64,000 bases of DNA from Solibacillus ferritrahens (GTDB lineage Bacteria; Bacillota; Bacilli; Bacillales_A; Planococcaceae): the NCBI RefSeq assembly GCF_037027585.1, contig NZ_JAXCLE010000005.1, positions 62,001 to 126,000 of the forward strand. Direction: 5' to 3'. The position numbers and the translations under genes were made by a program. The notes beneath the pieces were generated by a model. It saw only the letters and a list, made by a program, of their open reading frames with translations, was not told the DNA's origin and searched no databases. The first letter of the stretch is position 1; every line of letters starts with the position of its first letter. This document shows positions 33,928 to 42,436 of the stretch, piece by piece.

Positions 33928-34185
33928 ATGGATAACGCTGCTGCAGAGCTTGGTCCATATAACATTCGTGTGAACTCGGTACACCCGGGAATTGTCAAAA
34001 CATCTATGGCTGATCAACCAGATGTGGAAGAATAACTTAAGCAACTTGAAAAAGATATTCCTTTAAGAAGAAGAGCAGAAGTAGTAGAAGTTTCTAATTT
34101 AGTTGTATACCTTGCATCTGATGATTCCAGCTATTCTACAGGAAGTCAATTTGTTGTAGATGGTGGTATGATTTATGATCTATAA
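33928..34185 (+). pseudogene. short-chain dehydrogenase pseudogene (3' part)
   Basis: The translation DNAAAELGPYNIRVNSVHPG is the C-terminal half of an SDR enzyme; it ends SSYSTGSQFVVDGGMI, the usual SDR terminus. The N-terminal Rossmann half and catalytic YxxxK are gone, and a TAA interrupts at 34033-34035. It begins right after the SASP terminator. Confidence 0.88.
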
Positions 34186-34200
34186 ATAAAATTATCCGCG

Positions 34201-34235
34201 CAATTTCTATTACAGAAATTGTTTTTTTTTTTTTT
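34201..34235 (+). terminator. terminator after the SDR pseudogene
   Basis: CAATTTCT pairs with AGAAATTG, followed by 14 T. Confidence 0.85.
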
Positions 34236-34342
34236 CGCTTTTTGGGGGAGATTCAATATTAAGAAAGTATTAAGAAGTTAAGAAGTTTTATATTAAGATT
34301 TACAGGCTATGATAAATGAAGGAGTTTTAGGAGGAATAGCGT

Positions 34343-34819
34343 ATGAAAAAAATTTTAAACATAGCATTTTGGATTGTTTTATTATTCTATGCATATTTAT
34401 TAATAGAAACGGTGTTTTTTGCACGGGATGCTAGAAGAAGCGTTAATTTAGTTCCTTTTGATATGATAACAGACAAGGGCTTTACATTAAATGTATGGGG
34501 AAACATTCTCATGTTTATTCCATTAGGTCTTTATGCTGCGAACTTTTTGAAAAAATTTAATTTCTGGAAAGCATTGTGGGTAATTATTGGCGCAAGCCTA
34601 GGGATTGAAGTGTTGCAATACATTTTTAAGCGCGGAGTAAGTGATATAGATGATTTATTGCTAAATACAATGGGTGGATTAATTGGTATTTTTATTTATC
34701 TAATATTAAAAAAAATGTTCAAATCAAAAGAAAGAGTGCATAGTGCGATTTCGGTATTGTCACTTTTAATAGGGATACCGGTATTTTTATTAGCTGCAAC
34801 TCTTTTTCTGTATAATTGA
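34343..34819 (+). CDS. VanZ-family membrane protein
   Basis: A 158-residue protein with four predicted membrane segments. The VanZ signature is present: RRSVNLVPFDM, NVWGNILMFIPLGL and KRGVSDIDDLLLNTMGGLIG. VanZ confers low-level teicoplanin resistance in enterococci; the wider family has unknown roles in the envelope. It lies 48 bases before the Bce-like regulator gene on the same strand and may be cotranscribed with it. GGAGGA site at the start. Confidence 0.88.
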   Translation: MKKILNIAFWIVLLFYAYLLIETVFFARDARRSVNLVPFDMITDKGFTLNVWGNILMFIPLGLYAANFLKKFNFWKALWVIIGASLGIEVLQYIFKRGVSDIDDLLLNTMGGLIGIFIYLILKKMFKSKERVHSAISVLSLLIGIPVFLLAATLFLYN

Positions 34820-34866
34820 AAATAAGGAGTTTAATGTATTAACTAATGTACAAAGGGAGTGAACCT

Positions 34867-35535
34867 ATGTCAAAAATCGTTATTATAGAAGACACCGAAA
34901 CAATAAGAGAGGAATTAAAAACGTTCCTATCGAGATATGGTTATGATGTAGTCGCCTTAACAAATTTTGAAAACATTATTAATGATACGCTCAAGGAGGA
35001 ACCTGACTTAATTCTTTTAGACATAAATCTGCCTGTAACAGATGGATATTTTATATGCAGAGAAATAAGAAAGAAATCAGATGTACCGATAATCGTAGTG
35101 ACGAGCAGGGATTATGAAATGGATGAACTCATGAGTATCAATTTAGGGGCGGATGACTTTATTACAAAACCATTCAATACTCAAATTCTTTTGGCAAGAA
35201 TAGAATCTATATTAAGAAGAGTTCATGGATCCAATAATCAAGATACCATTACGTATAATGACCTGAAGCTGAATTTACTAAATGGCTCGGTTACATTTAA
35301 CGATCATACAGCGGAACTAACAAAAAATGAATTCAAAATACTCTCCTGCTTAATTAAAAATAAAGGGAAAATTGTTTCAAGAGATGATTTAATGGATTTT
35401 ATGTGGAATGCGGATATTTTTGTGGATGATAATAATCTATCCGTTAATGTTACGAGATTAAGAAAAAAACTTGAAGGATTAGGGATGAAGGAAAATATAG
35501 AAACTAGACGCGGATTAGGTTATATACTGCCATGA
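34867..35535 (+). CDS. response regulator, BceR-like (OmpR family)
   Basis: A 222-residue two-component regulator. The receiver domain has the acidic pocket (EDT at 8-10), phosphorylation site Asp52 in LLDINLPV, and Lys in TKPFNTQILL. The C-terminal winged helix is of OmpR type (ELTKNEFKILSCL ... LSVNVTRLRKKLEGLG). ATG 34867 follows AAAGGGAGTG. It overlaps the kinase gene by four bases. In Bce modules the regulator turns on the adjacent ABC transporter in response to peptide antibiotics. Confidence 0.9.
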   Translation: MSKIVIIEDTETIREELKTFLSRYGYDVVALTNFENIINDTLKEEPDLILLDINLPVTDGYFICREIRKKSDVPIIVVTSRDYEMDELMSINLGADDFITKPFNTQILLARIESILRRVHGSNNQDTITYNDLKLNLLNGSVTFNDHTAELTKNEFKILSCLIKNKGKIVSRDDLMDFMWNADIFVDDNNLSVNVTRLRKKLEGLGMKENIETRRGLGYILP

Positions 35536-36545
35536 ATTTAAAAAACTACTTAAAAGAAAGAATACTATTTTTACTTAATAATTTAATTCTATTTGTTATA
35601 ATAGGCGGTGTTATGGTACTCGTTAATAGTAACTGGAATCTAATACTACTGACTTTCTGCATATGGTTTTTTCCTGTACTTATTTATATGATTATCGAAT
35701 TTATGAAACAGAAAGCTTTTTATGACGAGTTAAACAGCATAATGGATAATTTAGATAAAAAGTATCTGCTTCCTGAGATTATGAATGAACCCGAAAACCT
35801 GGAGGGGAAGCTTTTATATGATATATTGCGACAGGTAAACAAGGATATGCATGAGCATGTAAAGAAGTATAGAGACAGGGAAAATGAGTATAGAGAATAT
35901 ATAGAAACTTGGGTACATGAGATAAAGACCCCTATCGCATCGACTCGCTTAATAATCGAAAATAATCAAAATAATATTACACGAAATATTAAAGAAGAAA
36001 TAAAAAAGGTTGAAGAATATATAGAACAGGTTCTCTATTATTCTAGGAGTAATAATGTCAGCAAGGATTATATCATTAAAGAGGTTTCTTTACCTGATCT
36101 TGTTAGAAGGGTAATTAAAAGAAATTCGAGAGACTTTATTAGCAAAGGTATTGCCCTCGATATTGAAGCGGTAGATGGCATGGTGTACAGTGACGCAAAG
36201 TGGCTGGAATTTATAGTGAATCAACTGATAGGAAATGCAACTAAGTATATTGCGGGACGTGACGGGAAAGTTACAATCAGTACGATTAGAAATGAAAACA
36301 ACATCATACTTACTATAGAAGATAATGGTATCGGTATTATAGATAAGGATTTAAATAGAGTTTTTGAAAAAGGCTTTACAGGAGAGAATGGGCGAAAGTT
36401 TGGACAGTCTACTGGCATAGGTCTTTACTTGTGCAAAAAACTTTCGGAGCAGCTTGGTTTAGGTCTTACCTTAACTTCAAAAACAGGCGAAGGAACAAAG
36501 GTTAGAATTATCTTTCCACTGGGAAGTGTAAATTTACTGCGTTAA
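35532..36545 (+). CDS. intramembrane-sensing histidine kinase, BceS-like
   Basis: A 337-residue kinase with two N-terminal membrane helices joined by a very short loop (about 14-56), the mark of intramembrane-sensing kinases that get their signal from a BceAB-type transporter. The H box is WVHEIKTPI with His129; the ATPase domain has NQLIGNATKYI (N box), EDNGIGI and GQSTGIGLYL. It overlaps the regulator gene (ATGA). A terminator follows, so the ABC genes are probably on a second transcript. Confidence 0.9.
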   Translation: MNLKNYLKERILFLLNNLILFVIIGGVMVLVNSNWNLILLTFCIWFFPVLIYMIIEFMKQKAFYDELNSIMDNLDKKYLLPEIMNEPENLEGKLLYDILRQVNKDMHEHVKKYRDRENEYREYIETWVHEIKTPIASTRLIIENNQNNITRNIKEEIKKVEEYIEQVLYYSRSNNVSKDYIIKEVSLPDLVRRVIKRNSRDFISKGIALDIEAVDGMVYSDAKWLEFIVNQLIGNATKYIAGRDGKVTISTIRNENNIILTIEDNGIGIIDKDLNRVFEKGFTGENGRKFGQSTGIGLYLCKKLSEQLGLGLTLTSKTGEGTKVRIIFPLGSVNLLR

Positions 36546-36553
36546 ATTTAACG

Positions 36554-36587
36554 GATGTCCGACTTATTAGTCAGGCATCTTTTTTTA
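36554..36587 (+). terminator. terminator after the kinase gene
   Basis: GATGTCCGAC pairs imperfectly with GTCAGGCATC, followed by seven T. Confidence 0.75.
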
Positions 36588-36690
36588 TTTCCAATCTTGC
36601 AAAAATGTAACTTTAATAAAAGATAAACCGATATGTACCCCTCTGTAACCTTGTTATGATAATACCAAGAAGTGTACAGGAGGAATTAAA

Positions 36691-37107
36691 ATGAATAAAT
36701 TACTTATGGCAGTTTTAACTGTCGTTGCTTTATTGGTTGGGACTTTTTACGGGTATAACTACTACAATGGTCCAAAAATTGTTGATGGTGTTATTTCGGA
36801 GAATATCGATGAAAAGGGTAATCCAATAGATTATACGAATGAATTTTCACCTGGGGATACAGTATATTTCTCTGCAAAAGTAAACCGATTTTGGGTGAAA
36901 AAGGCAAAGGTCGTATGGTATAAAGATCGGGTTGCAACATCAAATAGAGTGCACGTTGAAGAAAATGTTGTTTTAAATGATGCGGGATATTTTAATGCAA
37001 AGCTATCGATTCCCGAAGGTCTTGAAGAAGGTCGCTACATGGTAACGATTTATAAAAAAGGTAACAAAATTAGAGAAACTACCGCTGAATTTTATGTGAA
37101 AAAGTAG
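36691..37107 (+). CDS. small exported protein in the Bce-like module
   Basis: A 138-residue protein with an N-terminal signal anchor (LLMAVLTVVALLVGTFYGY) and an extracellular beta-rich domain (YTNEFSPGDTVYFSAKVN ... GRYMVTIYKKGNKIRETT) that looks like an Ig-like or CARDB-like fold. I do not recognise the family. It begins the transcript that continues 32 bases later with the ABC ATPase, after the terminator of the kinase gene, so it is likely induced together with the transporter and could bind the antibiotic or shield its target. Confidence 0.6.
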   Translation: MNKLLMAVLTVVALLVGTFYGYNYYNGPKIVDGVISENIDEKGNPIDYTNEFSPGDTVYFSAKVNRFWVKKAKVVWYKDRVATSNRVHVEENVVLNDAGYFNAKLSIPEGLEEGRYMVTIYKKGNKIRETTAEFYVKK

Positions 37108-37139
37108 AGGATTATATAATCAGGCTTGGAGGAAAAATA

Positions 37140-37907
37140 ATGAACAGTATATTAAACGTTGAAAAAATTGAAAAATATTATGGATATAAAGGGAATGTAA
37201 CAAAAGCAATCGACAATATTAGCTTTAAGGTAGACAAGGGGGAACTTGTAGGAATCATGGGTCCTTCAGGGAGTGGCAAGACGACCCTTTTAAATTGTAT
37301 TTCTACTATTGATACGATTACGACGGGCCATATTAATATCAATAACAAAGATATTACAGTCCTTAAGCGAAAAGCTTTGGAAAATTTCAGACGTGATGAA
37401 TTAGGTTTTATATTCCAGGATTTTAACCTGCTGGATACACTGACTGCCTACGAAAACATTGCGTTAGCACTTACTATACAAAATAGAGGGACTAGAGAAA
37501 TTGATCGTTTGATTAAAAGTGTTGCTAAAAAACTTGAAATTTCTGAGCTATTAAACAACTACCCTTTCCAGTTGTCAGGAGGGCAAAAGCAACGAGTAGC
37601 ATCGGCAAGAGCATTAGTTACAGAGCCTTCACTTATTTTGGCGGATGAACCAACAGGGGCTCTCGATTCTAAATCTGCCAGACTGCTTTTGGATACATTT
37701 GAAAAGCTGAACAAAGAATTTCAGTCTACAATACTTATGGTTACCCATGACGCCTTTACAGCCAGTTATGCCCACAGAATCCTGTTCATTAAAGATGGAC
37801 GAATCTTTAATGAACTAATACGTGGAGAGGATACGAGAAAGGAATTCTTCAATAAGATTATTGAAGTTGTAACTTTACTTGGAGGTGATGCGGGTAATGT
37901 TTTATAA
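37140..37907 (+). CDS. ABC transporter ATPase, BceA-like
   Basis: A 255-residue MacB/LolD-type ATPase. Walker A is GPSGSGKTT, the signature is LSGGQKQRVASARALV, Walker B LILADEPTGALDS, and the H loop VTHD. It powers the large BceB-like permease downstream, whose start it overlaps by 11 bases. Such transporters free lipid II-cycle intermediates from bacitracin-like peptides and signal flux to the kinase. Confidence 0.93.
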   Translation: MNSILNVEKIEKYYGYKGNVTKAIDNISFKVDKGELVGIMGPSGSGKTTLLNCISTIDTITTGHININNKDITVLKRKALENFRRDELGFIFQDFNLLDTLTAYENIALALTIQNRGTREIDRLIKSVAKKLEISELLNNYPFQLSGGQKQRVASARALVTEPSLILADEPTGALDSKSARLLLDTFEKLNKEFQSTILMVTHDAFTASYAHRILFIKDGRIFNELIRGEDTRKEFFNKIIEVVTLLGGDAGNVL

Positions 37908-39927
37908 AATTGCGATAAACAATGTAAAAAGAAGCTTTCGGGATTACTCCATCTATTTTTTAACATTAACCATTGCCGTTTGTATATTTTACAGTTTCAA
38001 TTCTTTTGAAGAGCAGACAGCCATGCTCGAAATGGGCAAAAGTACGTCGGAGTACATGTTAACCTTAAATAAATTAATAGCCGGAACATCCATATTTGTC
38101 TCCTTTATTCTCGGAGGGTTGATTACTTATGCCAACAATTTCTTAATCAAAAAAAGAAAAAAGGAATTGGGTATATATATGACCCTAGGAATGTCCAAAG
38201 GTAAGATTTCAAGAATCCTAATTTTTGAAACTTTATTAATCGGTCTCGTGTCCCTTGCAGTCGGAATTACACTTGGAATTATTGTCTCACAAGGCTTGTC
38301 GGTAATTACAGCCCAACTATTGGCCGTTGAGATGAGTCATTATAAATTTATTGTTTCAATTGGTGCAGTAATAAAATCTGCTGTGTATTTTGGAATAATT
38401 TATCTTCTAGTTATGATTTTCAATCAAGTGACAATTTCCAAATATAAATTGATCGACATGCTGAATGCAGCGAAGAAAAATGAAGTAGTAAAGCTAAAAA
38501 ATGCATACGTCTCCATCTTTTTCTTTATTGTATCTTTAATTGTCCTGGCAATTGCATATGTATTAATTCTCAAAAATGGCTTGAATTCTGAAGGGTTTTT
38601 ATTGATCGCATCTCTTTTGTTAGGTGTTTTTGGAACAATGTTGTTCTTTTTCAGCCTCTCTAATTTCATGATTCATATTGTACAAAAAAACAAGAAATTA
38701 TATTTGAAGGATTTAAATATTTTTATTTTAAGACAGATAAACAACAAAATTAATACGAACTTTGTCTCAATGTCTGTAATATGTCTAATGCTATTTTTAA
38801 CGATCACACTTTTATTTACTATGTTCAGTTTTAAAAGCACCAATGATAATATGGTGGCAGGAAATACTTCTTTTGATGCCTCATCAGTGCTCATTGCCAA
38901 AAATGAAAATCTAGAAGAAAACGCGAATGATATAGAGACATTTTTAGAAAAAATCGACTTCACATTTGAAGCGGATGAAAAACATACTTTTTTTAGTGAA
39001 TATAAACTTACCCTTACTTTAGAAAACCTGTTATCAAATTACTTAAGTAAGCAGGAGCAGAAGGAATTTCAGGAGAGCTATATGTTGGGGGCTTTATCCG
39101 CTGTTAAAATATCGGATTATAATTCAATATTACAACTTAAAGGACAGAAGCCTAAGGAATTAAAGGACAATGAAGTTTTAGTTGTATCGAATTATGGTCG
39201 GATGAATCAGGCGTTGAATAAATTTATGGATAATGAAAACACCATAAACATAGAGGGCAAAGACTATGCCGTAAAAAATGATGCTCCTATTGAAGGGAAT
39301 ATTTTGACTACTGCCACAGCTTTGACCTACTTTTATCTCATCATTCCGGATAATTTTTCTGGAGAGTTACAATTAGATAAAACAGGTTATAATGTGATGT
39401 TTGAAGGCAGTGACCCTAAAAAGTCAGAGGAAAAGTTTACAAACCTATTTAGTAGTCTTTGGGAAGATAGTACTGTAGATGGCACTAATTATTTAGTTCT
39501 TGGGAACACAATAGATCAAGTAAATACAAGAGTACATGGTTTATCAGCTACAGTCGTTTTTCTTGGTATTTATTTAGGGCTCATCTTTCTAATATCGAGT
39601 GCAGCAGTAATGGCATTGCAACAATTATCTGATGCAAGTGATAGCTTCGAACGATATCAATCTTTACGTAGAATTGGCGTCACAGAAAAATTAATTAACA
39701 AAGCGATTTTAATTCAGAACCTGATTTATTTTGCGATACCTTTAGGATTGGCCATTATACATTCCATCGTCGGAATTAGTATGGTTAACGAAGTTTTCAA
39801 AGCTTTTAGCCAGGGGATTATAGGAAGCTCTATGTTAGTAATTATCTCTACGCTTCTTGTAATATACGGCGGATACTTTTATGCAACGTATGTTGGCTTT
39901 AAAAATATTGTGAAAAGTAGGAATTAG
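37897..39927 (+). CDS. ABC transporter permease, BceB-like
   Basis: A 676-residue permease with FtsX-type membrane domains. It has ten predicted membrane segments and a large extracellular domain between TM7 and TM8 (about residues 315-540), the arrangement of BceB-type sensor-transporters. ATG 37897 is used; GGAGGTGATG lies ten bases upstream within the ATPase gene, while the frame extends to 37879. The external domain, which determines peptide specificity, is not informative by eye. Confidence 0.9.
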   Translation: MFYKIAINNVKRSFRDYSIYFLTLTIAVCIFYSFNSFEEQTAMLEMGKSTSEYMLTLNKLIAGTSIFVSFILGGLITYANNFLIKKRKKELGIYMTLGMSKGKISRILIFETLLIGLVSLAVGITLGIIVSQGLSVITAQLLAVEMSHYKFIVSIGAVIKSAVYFGIIYLLVMIFNQVTISKYKLIDMLNAAKKNEVVKLKNAYVSIFFFIVSLIVLAIAYVLILKNGLNSEGFLLIASLLLGVFGTMLFFFSLSNFMIHIVQKNKKLYLKDLNIFILRQINNKINTNFVSMSVICLMLFLTITLLFTMFSFKSTNDNMVAGNTSFDASSVLIAKNENLEENANDIETFLEKIDFTFEADEKHTFFSEYKLTLTLENLLSNYLSKQEQKEFQESYMLGALSAVKISDYNSILQLKGQKPKELKDNEVLVVSNYGRMNQALNKFMDNENTINIEGKDYAVKNDAPIEGNILTTATALTYFYLIIPDNFSGELQLDKTGYNVMFEGSDPKKSEEKFTNLFSSLWEDSTVDGTNYLVLGNTIDQVNTRVHGLSATVVFLGIYLGLIFLISSAAVMALQQLSDASDSFERYQSLRRIGVTEKLINKAILIQNLIYFAIPLGLAIIHSIVGISMVNEVFKAFSQGIIGSSMLVIISTLLVIYGGYFYATYVGFKNIVKSRN

Positions 39928-39963
39928 TGATAGTAACTAACTTAATTAAGTAAAGGTATGCAA

Positions 39964-40001
39964 AACAAAACGCATCTTCATTTGAGAGGATGCGTTTTGT
40001 T
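39964..40001. terminator. bidirectional terminator
   Basis: AACAAAACGCATC pairs with GATGCGTTTTGTT; it lies between the permease and the convergent peptidase pseudogene. Confidence 0.88.
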
Positions 40002-40017
40002 ATGGAATTCAAATCGG

Positions 40018-40492
40018 CTAAAATCCAAACTTACTCAAAATAAACGAATATCCTTCAGCAAGTTCACGTAGCTGGTTGAAACGACCAGATGCACCAAAGT
40101 GACCGGCACCCATGTTTGTTTTTAAAACAAGGGTATTGTCATCTGTTTTTAATTCACGGAGACGGGCTACCCATTTGGCCGGCTCCCAATAACCGACGCG
40201 CGGGTCATTTAATCCTGTCGTGATATACATATGTGGGTAAGGCTTTGCTTCTACATTATCGTAAGGACTATAAGATTTCATGTAGAAGTAATCGTCTTCA
40301 TTTTGCGAATTACCCCATTCATCCCACTCTAAAGTTGTTAATGGAATTGAATCATCAAGCATCGTTGTGACAATATCGACAAACGGTACTTCCGGAACGA
40401 TATTTATCTTTCATCCAATAATATTCATCATGCCGAACGTCTCCATGCAGTTCAAACGTATGAGGTATTTGCTTTGCAATTAGTTTATTCAT
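40018..40492 (-). pseudogene. oligopeptidase B (S9A) pseudogene with internal deletion
   Basis: The first codons (MNKLIAKQIPHTFELHGDV ... EYYWMKDKY) and the last 115 codons (PLTTLEWDEWGN ... GAGHFGASGRFNQLRELAEG) of a PtrB-type peptidase are joined with about 500 codons missing and a frame change at the joint. The catalytic Ser is lost; only the His region GAGHFG remains. It is a dead gene. Confidence 0.88.
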
Positions 40493-40859
40493 CTATAATT
40501 CTACCCCTTGATATAACACAATAACTTCAATAAATTTTTGGATAATCCTCTAAATAGCTACAATTTCCTTGTTTGCAGGAAGACTATAAACAAATTAAAA
40601 AGAATTTTGGAGATTTAAATACTTGATATTAATTTACTATTTCATAATGTTACATAATAAACTAAAATTTAGGTAATATATATATTTCCTGTACATAACT
40701 ACCACGTCTCGACTTCCATTAACTTCAAAAGTTTTCACTTCTTAAGAATATTCTCCAAAGACCAAAATGCCAGAAAAGTAGTAATTAGAAAGGGGGCGGT
40801 TTATTTACCATGTTGGTTAATGTTTGTTCTAAAAAATTATATATAAAGGAAGGTAAAAA
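40493..40859. other. intergenic region upstream of the NHL gene
   Basis: No gene or structured RNA was recognised. It holds the presumed promoter of the NHL/FecR pair, with an AGGAAGG ribosome site directly before 40860. Confidence 0.4.
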
Positions 40860-42422
40860 ATGAGATTAAACCGGAGTTTACTTGTTATTTTTGTAAGCGT
40901 TATCACATTGTTTTCATTTGCTGTGCCCAATTTTTCTGCACATACGTCTATTCAATATGAATTAAGTGAAGTAAGAACCGTGGCAGGCAATCAGAATGCA
41001 GATCTGAAGAATGGGGATTTAATAAATGCAAGGTTCGATACTCCTTCGAAATTTGTAAAATTGCGTAATGGCAACATAGTAATTGCGGATACAAACAATC
41101 ATGTTATTCGCCAGATAAACGATAAAAAAGTAATATCATTGGCTGGTTCACCATTTTTAATAGATGGAGATATAGCGTATCAAGGAAGTTTTCTGGATGG
41201 TAGAAATTTAGAAGCAGCATTTAATGAACCTGCCGGATTAGCTATTGCAAATGATGGAACTATTATTATTGCAGATTCTGCTAATCATGCAATCAGAAAA
41301 ATTACTACAGATGGCAACGTAACAACAATTGCTGGTAATGGTGTATTGGGATTAGAAGATGGGGATGGGAAAAGTGCGCGTTTTAATTCACCTCATGATA
41401 TTGCAATCGATTCAAAAGGTAATATTTATGTAGCGGATGCTTTAAATCATGTTATACGGAAAATCTCAAAAAACGGTAAGGTTAGTACCGTTACGAAGCC
41501 TTCCAAACGCATAGTAGAATACACACAAGGCTTACCGGATTTTGCTGGGGATTTTGCGGACGGTACTATTAAAGATGCATTGTTTAATGAGCCGAGCGCA
41601 TTACTGATTGATCAAAAGGACAATTTATACGTTGCTGACCGCGGTAATCAACGTATACGTTATATTGATTTTAGTAAGAATACTGTTTCCACTGTAGCAG
41701 GTTCAGGCGATCTACTGACGGATGAGTATTATGTAGAGGGAGGAAATACTGATGGTCCTGCTACAAAAGCGCAATTTTCCTCACCTGAAGGGATGGCATT
41801 AATAGATAAATCAACATTACTAATTGCAGATCGAAAAAATCACACAATTAGGCAATTAAAAGATGGAATTGTCTCAACTATTACCGGTACTGCTGAACAA
41901 TTTGGAAACAAAGATGGACTTTTACAATCGGCTTTATTTAACGAACCAGTGGATGTATTAGTGCAAGGTGACGGTACATTATTAATACTGGAGGCGGGGA
42001 ATAACCAAATTCGGAAATTAGCTACCTACGATGCATTTTTATCACAAAAGTATTCAAAAAAAGCAGAAGTTTGGTTAAATGGGAAGTTGCTTGAGACAAC
42101 TGTTGAATTTATTCAATCAGAACCTCTACTTCCTTTAAACACAATTGGAGAAGAATTAGATTTAGCTGTTAATTATGAAAAAAAATCCGGGGAAATTACT
42201 CTTTCAAATGAAAAGACAACATTTGTACTTTATGAAAATAAGAAGACTGCACAAAAAGAAGAATTAGGTAAGAAAGCAAGTTATCAATTAAATGTACCTG
42301 CAAAAGTAATTAATAATAAAGTTTATATTCCGGTTAGCTTTATATCCGAAAACCTAGAGCTACATGTTATTTGGGATGAATCATTAAAAAATCTCGTAAT
42401 TAGAAGTTATACTTTTGATTAG
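40860..42422 (+). CDS. exported NHL-repeat protein with copper amine oxidase-like C-terminal domain
   Basis: A 520-residue secreted protein. A signal peptide (VIFVSVITLFSFAVPNFSAH) is followed by six or so NHL blades, each with a core like GNIVIADTNNHVIRQI or GTIIIADSANHAIRKIT, forming a beta-propeller over residues 35-385. Residues about 390-520 form a domain of the copper amine oxidase N-terminal type (WLNGKLLETTVEF ... IPVSFISENLELHVIWD), common in Firmicute surface proteins. It is probably extracellular and binding, not enzymatic. The next gene starts 14 bases after its stop, so they form an operon. Confidence 0.82.
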   Translation: MRLNRSLLVIFVSVITLFSFAVPNFSAHTSIQYELSEVRTVAGNQNADLKNGDLINARFDTPSKFVKLRNGNIVIADTNNHVIRQINDKKVISLAGSPFLIDGDIAYQGSFLDGRNLEAAFNEPAGLAIANDGTIIIADSANHAIRKITTDGNVTTIAGNGVLGLEDGDGKSARFNSPHDIAIDSKGNIYVADALNHVIRKISKNGKVSTVTKPSKRIVEYTQGLPDFAGDFADGTIKDALFNEPSALLIDQKDNLYVADRGNQRIRYIDFSKNTVSTVAGSGDLLTDEYYVEGGNTDGPATKAQFSSPEGMALIDKSTLLIADRKNHTIRQLKDGIVSTITGTAEQFGNKDGLLQSALFNEPVDVLVQGDGTLLILEAGNNQIRKLATYDAFLSQKYSKKAEVWLNGKLLETTVEFIQSEPLLPLNTIGEELDLAVNYEKKSGEITLSNEKTTFVLYENKKTAQKEELGKKASYQLNVPAKVINNKVYIPVSFISENLELHVIWDESLKNLVIRSYTFD

Positions 42423-42436
42423 AAGGAGTGATAATT

